From assembly GCA_963831645.1 (NCBI GenBank), contig CAWHQZ010000028.1, positions 620,001 through 684,000 on the forward strand: a DNA stretch of 64,000 nucleotides, given 5' to 3'. The notes under the pieces are model-generated. The model was given only the letters and a program-made list of their open reading frames with translations. It did no database searches and had not been told where the DNA came from. This DNA comes from CAWHQZ01 sp963831645 (GTDB lineage Bacteria; Pseudomonadota; Alphaproteobacteria; Rhizobiales; Aestuariivirgaceae). The stretch's first letter is position 1, and each line of letters begins with the position of its first letter. This document shows, in pieces, positions 47,198 through 56,062 of the stretch. The translations under genes were made by a program, and so were the position numbers.

Positions 47198-48330
47198 TTA
47201 CGGTTGCGAAGGGCTCGCGAGCCGCGCGGCGATCTTGGTGAACTGTTCGAGCGCCGCCTCCAGATCATCGGCGATCTCGGCAGCGATGATTTCGGGTGCC
47301 GGCAGCAGCGTATGCACCCGGCATTTCTGCAAGAGGTTGCGCCGTACCTTCTCGCCGGCGCCGCCCTCGAACAGCACGTTGTCGGGCACCACCATCGCCG
47401 CGCGGCCGTCGATCTTCAACAGCGAGTAGATGTGCTGCACGAAATTGAGCTGCTTGTTGCTGGTCGAGGTCCAGAAGTCCTCGCGGACGACGATCTGGTC
47501 CTCCTTCTCGGTGTCGCCCTCCTCGTTGACGAACAGGAGGCTTTGCTTCTTCCCGAACGGTGGATTGGTCAGCACCATCGAGTATTCGCGGCTCCAGGGC
47601 GCGGCGAGGCTGTCATGGCCGGTATGGATCACCACCGCCGTTTCGCCGCCGATGCCGTGCAGATAGAGGTTCATCGCGCACATGCGGCCGACCTTGGGCG
47701 AAAGTTCCATGCCTTCGACCAGTCCTCGCGCAGCGCCCGCTTCTCGTCGGCGTCGAGGTCGCGCTCGTTGCGGTCGAGCACGTATTGATAGGCGTTGCAG
47801 AGGAAGCCGCCGGTGCCCGCCGCCGGATCGCAGATCGTGTCCGCCGGCGTCGGCTGCATCACCTCGCACATCGCCTGGATCACCGGCGCGCGTGGTGAAA
47901 TACTGGCCGGCGCCGCGCGAGGACTCCTGCGCCGAGCGCGACAGCAATTCCTCGTAGATCGTGCCCTTCACGTCCACCGGCAGCGACAGCCAGTCCACCT
48001 TGTCGAGCAGGTTGACGATCAACTGCTTGAGCAGCGCCGGGTTGTGGATTTCGCAGCGCGCGCCCTTGAAGATGACGCCGAGCATGCCGGGCTTGACGCC
48101 GAGCTTTTCGAGGCTCGCGCGGTACTGGTCCTCCAGCGCCGCGCCGTCGAGCGGCAGCAGCGCCTTCCAGCCGAGTTCCGGCGGCACGATCGGCGCGCGG
48201 TTGTAGGGCTCCTCGGTGAGCTGGTCCGCCATCTTGAGGAAGAGGAGCAGGGTGAGCTGCTCGACATATTCGAAGCAGGACAGGCCGGCGTCCTGCAACA
48301 CGCCGGCATAGCTCCAGGCCCGCTTACGCG
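47198..48330 (-). pseudogene. Type I restriction-modification methylase HsdM with internal deletion and two frame breaks
   Basis: N6-adenine methyltransferase subunit. It keeps the N-terminal helical domain (SYAGVLQDAGLSCFEYVEQL), the SAM-binding DPAAGTGGF, and the catalytic NPPF in MVLTNPPFGKK. Frame breaks lie at about 47,890 and about 47,715. After KCRVHTLL it jumps directly to PAPEIIAAEIADDLEAALEQF, omitting about 120 residues found on the plus strand at 46,816-47,195. The first few codons of the gene also appear lost. No hsdS or hsdR is present, so the system is likely dead unless the rearrangement is reversible. Confidence 0.85.
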
Positions 48331-48602
48331 AACACGTGCAGGAACGTGCCGGCGATTGCGGTGACCGACCAGGAGAATTATCAAATCAAATCAGAGGCTT
48401 CGATGCTTGAGTACCCAATCGGTTGACTGCGAGACACGCCATGCCTCCCGAATGGTGCATCGACGCACCGGTTGAGCCGGCAATCTGCACGATGCCGCAC
48501 AACGGCTCGAGGGACAGCTCGGCAACTGTTCTCTACAAGCCGAATTCACATTTAAAGGACTTCTTGGGCCCGCGGCAAAACAAATGAAAGGGAGATCATC
48601 CG

Positions 48603-50438
48603 ATGTCTATCCTCTTTCTGGGAACAATCCTGGGAGCGGTATTGTTGTTTGTCGTGCCGACGCTGATCCGGGAACACCTCTCCCCTGCTGGCTCATTCGG
48701 AATCCGGGCGATCGGTGCAGTGCTGATTGCCTGGGCTGTCCTTTCGACCTCGTTCGTATATGTCGGTGAGAACCAGACTGGCCATCTCAACAAGATATAC
48801 GCAGGTGGTTCACTGCCCCCGGGTAAAATCATCGCCACCCAGGGTGAGAATGGACCGCAGGCATCGGTGCTTGCTCCCGGCTTCCATGTCATTCCTTTCA
48901 TCAACGTCATGTACGACGTGGTGATGCGCGAGGTGACGGAGATCCCTGATGGACATTATGGGTATCTCGTCGCGCGCGACGGCAAGTCGCTCCGGCCGGA
49001 CCAGACTTTTGCCGATGCGTTCGACCCGGTGGTCTCGACCCAGATGGTCAGTGATGCGGCGTATTTCCTGAATCGCGGCGGTCAGAAGGGGCCGCAATCG
49101 AGCGTGCTTGGTCCAGGCAAGTATCGCGTGAACCACTACCTGTGGCTGCTGGAGACGAAGCCCGCGACGGAAATCCCGCCCGGCTTCGTCGGCGTCGTGA
49201 AGTCGAACGTTCACTCTCGCGTCGACTTCGGTAATCTGCGCACCGACAAACCGGTGGATTGCGCTCCGATCAGACCCCGAGGGACTGATACCAGCAGTCT
49301 TGCCGTGCCGCTCGTTCCCCGCGGATGTGTCGGTACGTGGGCTGACCCCCTGCTTCCCGGTCGATATTACATCAACCTGGACGCTTACTCGGTCACGATG
49401 ATCGACACCCGAGTCCAGACCTGGGAATACAAGGGCGGTTACACGAGAAGGGATATCAATCTCACCGTCTCTCAAAACGGTGAAATCGAACAAAAGGAAG
49501 TTTCACACAATTTTCCCAAGCCCGAGGACTTCGTCGACATCGCCGTAACGGTCAAGATAGAAGGATCGGACATTCCGCTTGACTTGCGGGTTCTCGTGCA
49601 GATCAGGCCGGAAGCCGCGCCGGTTATCGTGGCATCGGTCGGCGATCTCGATCGCGTTGAAAATGATATTCTGTCGCCGGTAATCCGGGCGGTAGTCCGT
49701 AACGTCACCGGCGGCATGATTAACGCCCCAACGCTGCTGCGAGATGCCCAGGGCGACTTGATCATCGATGCGGAAGGCAAGCCGACTGTTCGCAGCATTC
49801 TTCGGCCGACCCGCCCGCTGGACCTTATCGAGAACAGGCCGGTCATCGAGGACGAGGTCGAGCGGCTAGCCAGGCCGGAAGGTCTCAAGGCGGGCGTCGA
49901 CATCAAGGAGATCCGTCTCGGAGAAGCGGTTATCCCGCCCGAGTTGCTGCTCGCGGCACGACGAAAGCGCCTCGCGGAGGAGCTCCAGCTCGCCTTCGAA
50001 GAGGAAAAGGCCGCTCAGACGGCGCGCATCTCGACCGAGCAGGCCAAGGCGACCGCCGATCAGCAAGATGAACTGGTAAAGGCCCAGATCGAGCTCCAGA
50101 AGTCGGAGCAGTCGATGAAGGCCCGGCGCAACGAGGGGCAGGGCGAGCGCGACAAGCTTGCGCTCATCGCTGAAGGCCAGCGAAATCAGGTCGAAGTTCT
50201 GGGCCAGGATCGAGTTGTCGATCTGCGGAAATTCGAGCTTCTCACGGAACGCGCCCTCGGCTTCCTCGAAAACCACCCGGACGTGCTGTCAACTGCGCTC
50301 GCGAACGCCCACAAGCTGGTTCCTGAACGCGTGGTCACCCTCGGAGAGGGCAGCGCCAGCGGCCTTTCCGGAGCAGCGGCGATTTTTGGCGAGCTGTTCG
50401 GCTCGCCCGGACCGCGACCGGCGAAAAGCGAGCCTTGA
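48603..50438 (+). CDS. SPFH/Band 7 domain membrane protein
   Basis: 611 residues, uninterrupted. Two hydrophobic segments lie at the N-terminus (FLGTILGAVLLFVVPTLI and IGAVLIAWAVLSTSFVYVG). The SPFH core follows, with RDINLTVSQNGEIEQKEVS and DFVDIAVTVKIEGSDIPLDL near residues 290-330. A long charged coiled coil (about 450-540: ELQLAFEEEKAAQTARISTEQ) precedes the end. Such stomatin/flotillin-like proteins organise membrane microdomains or scaffold proteases. An AAGGGAG RBS is present. It may form an operon with the next gene, 22 bases away. Confidence 0.83.
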   Translation: MSILFLGTILGAVLLFVVPTLIREHLSPAGSFGIRAIGAVLIAWAVLSTSFVYVGENQTGHLNKIYAGGSLPPGKIIATQGENGPQASVLAPGFHVIPFINVMYDVVMREVTEIPDGHYGYLVARDGKSLRPDQTFADAFDPVVSTQMVSDAAYFLNRGGQKGPQSSVLGPGKYRVNHYLWLLETKPATEIPPGFVGVVKSNVHSRVDFGNLRTDKPVDCAPIRPRGTDTSSLAVPLVPRGCVGTWADPLLPGRYYINLDAYSVTMIDTRVQTWEYKGGYTRRDINLTVSQNGEIEQKEVSHNFPKPEDFVDIAVTVKIEGSDIPLDLRVLVQIRPEAAPVIVASVGDLDRVENDILSPVIRAVVRNVTGGMINAPTLLRDAQGDLIIDAEGKPTVRSILRPTRPLDLIENRPVIEDEVERLARPEGLKAGVDIKEIRLGEAVIPPELLLAARRKRLAEELQLAFEEEKAAQTARISTEQAKATADQQDELVKAQIELQKSEQSMKARRNEGQGERDKLALIAEGQRNQVEVLGQDRVVDLRKFELLTERALGFLENHPDVLSTALANAHKLVPERVVTLGEGSASGLSGAAAIFGELFGSPGPRPAKSEP

Positions 50439-50460
50439 CACCGGTTCCAGGCAGCAGACC

Positions 50461-52952
50461 ATGAATGAACTTCGTTCAGGAGTTTCGGACATGCCAAGTC
50501 GGTGGCACGCCGTCCTTGCCTTCTGTTGCGTCGCACTTCTGCAGCTCTCATCGGCATCCGCAGCGGCGCAAAGCGCCGGCCGAACGCTCTACAGCATCGG
50601 GCCGCCGGCAGCGTGGGTCGAACCGGTACGGGCCGAGTACGACGCTCCTGCGCCGCGCGACGGTGTGCGCGAAGGTTCGTATTTCCTGTTGTACGATACC
50701 CAGATAGATGTCGGACCGAACGGCCACGACGAATACTCTCACTTCGCCATCCGCGCGCTGACGCCGGCGGCCGTCAGCAGCAATGCTCAGCTCAACATTT
50801 CCGTGGACCCGAGCTACCAGACGCTGGTGCTGCATTTCGTACGCTTACGGGGCCGAGGCGAAACCTCTCGTCACGATCCGAGATGGACGCCGGGAGATGC
50901 TCTTCGAGTGGCGTGACCTCGCGGCGACACCGGCGGATCCGGATCGCCCATCGTGGTATTCACCATGGCCATGGCTCGAATTCACGGACCAGGAGGACTG
51001 GACGCAAGTCGCGCGCGCCATGAGCGCGCTGTATCCGGTGGAGGATCGCCCCGGTGGCGCGGTAGGCCGTGTAGTCGAAACGATACGGGCGAAGGGTGGC
51101 ACGACGGAAGAACAGGCGCATCGCGCCCTGCAGTTCGTCCAGGACGAGATCCGCTACACGAGCATTTCGATCGGCCCGGGTTCGCACCGGCCTTCGGCGC
51201 CCGAGACCGTGCTCGATCGCCGCTTCGGCGACTGCAAGGACAAGTCGCTGCTTCTCGTGACGCTGCTGCGCGCGCTCGGTATCGATGCTATGCCCGCGCT
51301 CGTGCACACCAGGCGCGGGCATGTGTTGCCGCAGGCGATGCCGACCCCGTTTGCCTTCGATCACGTCATCGTAAGGGCTGTCCTGCCAAGCGGCGTCTAC
51401 TGGCTCGACGGCACACGCGCCAGGCAGACGACGCCGCTGGCGGCGCTCGACCCGCCCGATTACGAGCATGCATTGCTGATCCCTGCCGAAGGACCGTTGC
51501 GACATCAGGTGAAGCGCCTTCCGGAAGGCCGGCCCGCCCATAGGCTGGCCGACATGGCGAAAGCGAACCAGTTGCTGGCGAACCTGTCCAGAGCGAGGCA
51601 GCTGGCGCCGATCCCGCGACCTGCGACGGACGTCGAACGTCACGAAGTGCACGTCGAGTTCGACGCCAGCGAGGGGCTGCAGCAGCCGGCGACGATTGCC
51701 GTCACTACGCGTTATTTCGGCGCGACGGCGGACTTGATGCGCGAGCAGTTCCAGCGGACCCACGCGGCCCAGCGGGAGAAGGACTATCTCAACTACTACG
51801 CGCGCCTGTATCCCGGTGTGCAGTCCGCGGGTCCTGCCGCGGTCGAGGACGATACTTCGAGGAACACTCTTGAGATCCGCGAGCGGTACCGTCTCGATAG
51901 CGCGTTCACGAAGGGCGAGGACGGCGCTCTCACACTTCTCTTGCCTGCAGATGAGCTGTCTCAGTACGCCACGGCTTTCGACGGGTCGGTTCGCACGTCG
52001 CCTCTGGCGCTCGTATTTCCGGTCAACATCACACAGTCGATCACGGCGCGGCTTCCGGAGGACTGGGTGGTCAAGGAGGGCACGGTCACGATCGACAACC
52101 CCGCCTTCCGCTACCGTTCGCAGGTGCGCTATGCGCAACGAACGCTGAATTTGCGTTACGAATATGTAGCGCTAGCGGACCACGTGCCGATCGCCGCTCT
52201 CCCGCAATATCTCGCCGACCGTGGCCGAATGAATTCGGGATATCTACCTTCAGCTCACGCGCGGCCCCGAGGTTGGCATCATCGCCGATTTCGCCATCGC
52301 ACCGCTGCCGCTCGCCGTACTGCTCGGCGCCCTCGGCCTCGGGATCTGGCTGGCGTTCCGGCCGATCTATCGCTACGACCCGGCGCCGCGCGCCAGGTCC
52401 ACGCCGGGAGACGGCCCGCGAGGCATCCGCGGATGGCTCGTGTTGCCGGCATTGGGTGCCATCCTCACGCCGATCATGTTGCTGGTGGTGCTTGGCCCGC
52501 TCGCCATGTATGTCGAGGCGCACATTTGGCGGAACATTCCCGAGGCGGTGTCCGGCGCAGCCGGCGAGTGGATCAGACCCGCAGTACTGCTGCTCCTCGC
52601 CGCCACCGCGGTTGCGGTCCCGGCCAGTATTGCCGCAGGCGTGCTGTTCTTCGCCCGGCGGACCTCCGCCCCGCTGATGTTCGTTGCGCTCCTCTGGTAC
52701 TCTTCAACCATCGTCGACTTGGCAGCGTTTGGATTTTTCTTTTCCGGGCTCGACACCGAGACAAGCCTCGAAACTCTGTATTCCGACACCATTCTGGGTC
52801 TGGCGGTCAACGGTATCTTGACCGCGTACATGCTTACTTCGAAGCGGGTGCGGGTGACGTTCGTGCGGCGCCGCGGCAGGCGCTCCGAGGCGACGGTACC
52901 TTCCACTGCAATAGCCGTGTCCGGTGCGCAGAGCCCGGTGGGGTCAATGTGA
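50461..52952 (+). CDS. DUF3857 - transglutaminase-like - DUF2569 membrane protein, two frame breaks
   Basis: About 830 residues when joined. A signal peptide (HAVLAFCCVALLQLSSASA) leads into a DUF3857 domain; the frame breaks at about 50,850. The transglutaminase-like domain has the conserved RRFGDCKDKSLLLVTLL (nucleophile Cys) and FDHVIV (His). A second break at about 52,237 leads to a C-terminal DUF2569-like part with four TM helices (for example LVLPALGAILTPIMLLVVLG). The N-terminal two thirds are predicted to be periplasmic. Substrate is unknown. Confidence 0.78.
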
Positions 52953-53038
52953 GCCAACCATCTTTTCCAGGCCGGGAAGCGCGTGCTTCGCTCGGAACAT
53001 CGTTTGTGAATGCGTCTTCCCCGGTTCCGAAGCCGCAC

Positions 53039-54049
53039 TCATCCTTCCAGGCCGTCGTCCCTGGCCGGCGAGAAGCCGGCGATCGGTCTGTGCTCGGCGA
53101 GAAATGAGAGAGTGCTCTCGAGCTGATCGGGTGGAACAAGAGATCCCAGAGATGCTATCGGCTTTACCCCGATCTCGTTCAAATGCGTCTTCTTCAGGGT
53201 CTCGAAATCGTCACCTTGGAGATTTTCGCTGTTTTCCACGGACAAGGCCCGCACCCGCGCGACCACGGGGCGGCCCGAGCTGGTTAGCGACAGAGAGATT
53301 CCGCTTGCCACCCTGGCGTGATCATGCAGCTCGGGGTTGGACGTGAAGCGCCAGACCATGAGGGTGAGCAGCTTGTGGCGCGTCGAAAGTCGCCCCAGGA
53401 ATTCGATGCGGTCGACATTGGGAATGACGTAGCCTTCGAAGACGCGGCGCTCGTCCCGTTCCCGGTCCTTTCCGAGGCTGTACCAGCGAAAATCGCACAA
53501 CGTGCCGCCGATTACCGTCCTCGGGCGTATGTTCAGAAGGGAGCAACTGACTTCTTCCGTATTCGAGCGGTTCGCCGGATCGCCCGCATTCTGGAACGAA
53601 GACGCCCTCAGCACGGACCACAGGCCGCTGTAGCGCAGCTCGACTTCATCGGTGTCATCGCGGGAAACCGCCAGCCACTTGGCAAGCGTCTCGTCGATGG
53701 CTGGATCCCGATGATTTGCAGGCAACTTGATTTTCGCCGTTTCCAGCCATTGCGCGCCGAAAAGATGCTGCAGGATGGAAGTAGCGAAATCATCCAGCCG
53801 AAGGCCGGGCGCCCGTTCTGAAATAAGCGTCGCGCAGCGCTCGCAAAACGCGCTGTACATCTCGCTCGCCCGCAAGCTCCGGGAAGACTTGTCGTTGGTA
53901 TAGTTCTTGACGGCGCTCTCGTCGAAACCGGTGCCGCTGCTGATCGATTTGTAGGGAATGCTGAGCACGCTGCTCATGTATTTCATCAGCGCGCGCAGCG
54001 CGACATGGTCAGCCGGAAGGGGGACCCGTGGCGGCGACAGAAGGGTCAT
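53039..54049 (-). CDS. Hypothetical protein with N-terminal HTH-like region
   Basis: 336 residues from the ATG at 54049. The N-terminus (ALRALMKYMSSVLSIPYKSI, then GFDESAVKNYTNDKSSRSLR) has a helix-turn-helix look. The rest is unassigned, with a charged middle (LAVSRDDTDEVELRYSGLWSV) and a beta-rich part (TVIGGTLCDFRWYSLGKDRE). An upstream start at 54106 or 54199 is possible, but a perfect palindrome lies at 54080-54097, more sensible as an operator in front of the gene. I do not recognise a family. Confidence 0.6.
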   Translation of the reverse strand: MTLLSPPRVPLPADHVALRALMKYMSSVLSIPYKSISSGTGFDESAVKNYTNDKSSRSLRASEMYSAFCERCATLISERAPGLRLDDFATSILQHLFGAQWLETAKIKLPANHRDPAIDETLAKWLAVSRDDTDEVELRYSGLWSVLRASSFQNAGDPANRSNTEEVSCSLLNIRPRTVIGGTLCDFRWYSLGKDRERDERRVFEGYVIPNVDRIEFLGRLSTRHKLLTLMVWRFTSNPELHDHARVASGISLSLTSSGRPVVARVRALSVENSENLQGDDFETLKKTHLNEIGVKPIASLGSLVPPDQLESTLSFLAEHRPIAGFSPARDDGLEG

Positions 54050-54079
54050 TTTCAGAACCGTCGCTATGGCGCAGCGCAA

Positions 54080-54097
54080 TGTGACAATACCGTCACA
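54080..54097. promoter_or_regulatory. Palindromic site TGTGAC-N6-GTCACA
   Basis: Perfect 6-6-6 palindrome, 31 bases upstream of the ATG at 54049. It resembles a CRP/FNR-family half-site arrangement (TGTGA...TCACA), but with eight rather than six bases between the TGTGA/TCACA cores. It could be an operator for the HTH-like protein or a CRP-like site; the class III cyclase lies 2 kb away. Confidence 0.45.
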
Positions 54098-54401
54098 ATC
54101 TACCATATCCGGCGCCGTTTGCACGTGTGGGGCCTGCACGTGCTGGAACGAGCGAGCGGCCGCGGCAGCCCGCGAAACCGGCGAGCCTCCTGGCACCACA
54201 TGCCACCACGCCCGGCGGGACAGCCCGGAAAGTGGCCCCTAGACAGGGATCATCTCGGATTACGGGAGGTGATCATGAACACGAAACTGCAGCGCAACGC
54301 CGGAATGTATCCCGCGCGTTATGGCGGAGAGGGACATTGGCCGCATCATCCGGACCTCCTGACCCGCACCCCGCCCCCGGCAGGGGAGCATCACAGGGAA
54401 T

Positions 54402-55132
54402 GTGGACCCTTACGAGATTGCCTTCCTGCGCAGTGATGAAAACGCGGTCCTGACTCTGGCTCTTTTCGACCTCGTGCAGCGCGGACATCTGCAGGTCGTT
54501 GAAACGAAGCGTTGGCTGGGAACCGAGCAGAGGCTCCGGCGGCAGAAAATCCACCTTCGCACGACCGTTTGACGGAGGCCGAAAAGGATCTCATCGGCAG
54601 GTTCAGCACCCCTCTTGCTGCCAGCGAGACCTTCGCGTTCGGCCTGACCGAAGCGCTGCGATCGGCTTGCTCCGGCTATCGAACCAGGCTCGAAGAGACA
54701 GGTCTGTTGCGGACGCAGGACCAGGCGAAACTGCGGAGAACGGCGCTGGGAGTAGCAGCGTTTGTCGGTTTCATTGCGCTGGCTGCGGCAAAAGCGCCCC
54801 TTCCGATGTTCCTGGCATGTTTCGCGGCGGTCATTGCGGCGAACGCCCTTCTCTCATCTCGCCTGACCGCGGCCGGCAAGGCGCACCTGAAACGGATCGA
54901 GGCGCGGCTCGCCCGCCTCAAGGACCGTCCTAAAGCCGCCCGGTTGGGCGCCGCCGATCCTCTGCTTCTGACGGCGGTAGGCGTGTTTGGTGTCCCGATC
55001 CTCGCCGGCAGCGCCTACGACGCATTCGCGGCAGCCGTGAAGCCGATGGCAAGCGGCACATGGAGCTTCAGTGCCGATGGATGCGGTGGAGACGGATGCG
55101 GGGGGTGCGGCTGCGGGTGCGGGGGTGAATGA
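54402..55132 (+). CDS. TIGR04222-type membrane protein, one frame break, 5' end uncertain
   Basis: The reading DPYEIAFLRSDENAVLTLALFDLVQRGHL, from a GTG at 54402, matches the TIGR04222 core. The frame breaks at about 54,510, then continues through RLTEAEKDLIGRFSTPL, two hydrophobic segments (TALGVAAFVGFIALAAAKAPL and the following MFLACFAAVIAANALL), and the hallmark Cys/Gly-rich tail GCGGDGCGGCGCGCGGE. The usual N-terminal TM segment is not apparent. Its stop overlaps the next gene (ATGA). Function unknown. Confidence 0.72.
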
Positions 55133-55726
55133 CCGTGAGCGGCGCGACTCCTGCCGCTCGCGGTGCATCGGTTGTTGCCGGCTGCAGCGGGGCGAAACCG
55201 GGGCATTATTCGGCCGACCCCCTCTGGAACCGAATCGAGGACTTCCGGTTCGATGACCCCGCCGCCCAACTGTCGTTCTCTCAGCGCCTGGCGCGGGAAA
55301 ACGGCTGGTCCCGCTACTACGCCAGCCGGGTCATCGCCGAGTACAAGAAGTTCTGCTACTTGGCGATGACGGCGGGCCACAGCGTCACTCCCTCCGATGA
55401 AGTCGATCAGGCGTGGCATCTGCACCTTATCTATACGCGGAGCTACTGGGACGGTTTCTGCGGCCGGGTGCTCGGGCGTGCATTTCACCACGGCCCGACC
55501 CGCGGCGGCGCCGATGAAAGCGCCAAGTTTCACGATTGGTACGAAGCGACTCTCGTTTCCTATCAGAGCACCTTCGGCTCGCCGCCACCGACCGACATAT
55601 GGCCGGGACCGGAGTCACGCTTTGCCAAGACCCGAACGCTTCCGCCGCATCGACACGGCATCCTGCTGGCTTCTGCCAAAGCCCCGTTTGCGCCTTTTTG
55701 CCCGGCGCTGGCGCAAGGAGGCCTGA
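55129..55726 (+). CDS. Glycine-rich-domain-containing-like protein (DUF1399), one frame break
   Basis: About 198 residues when joined. It has the GRDP/DUF1399 signature: LARENGWSRYYASRVIAEYKKFCYLA, then SDEVDQAWHLHLIYTRSYW (the WHxHL motif), FCGRVLGRAFHHGPTRGG and FHDWYEATLVSYQSTFG. The break at about 55,640 restores FRRIDTASCWLLPKP and a short basic end at 55726. Overlap with the TIGR04222 gene implies a coupled pair. The pairing looks like one I have seen elsewhere; the function is unknown. Confidence 0.72.
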
Positions 55727-56062
55727 TCATGGCTCACACCAGCGGCTCGACTGAACGGACCCTCGGCAGGAAACGGCAGTACCGCCCGATATCTGGCAGA
55801 CCTGCTCTGCTTGAGCGTGGACGTGGTTTGCCACTCATTGCGAGGCGCATTTCCTCCAGTTTGCATGTAAGTTCTAGCTTGGCCCAGGAGAACGTCACAG
55901 GAGCCAATGGCGCGGATCGGAGGCCAACGGCGAGGCTTTCGTCACCGGCGATAGTGCTCGATCGCCTCGACCACCGTGCCCTTCACCGAGGCCGGGAAGT
56001 AAGTAGTATTCCCGCTGTAGGGCTTTTGCCTTGGGCGGGTACGAGCGGGGACGCCGAACAGG
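55727..56062. other. 336-base region without a recognised gene
   Basis: Follows the GRDP stop. A plus-strand frame stays open through it but has no conserved features and seems an extension of the frameshifted GRDP reading. The region probably contains the promoter of the cyclase fusion gene; its ATG at 56063 has only GAACAGG upstream. Confidence 0.4.
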
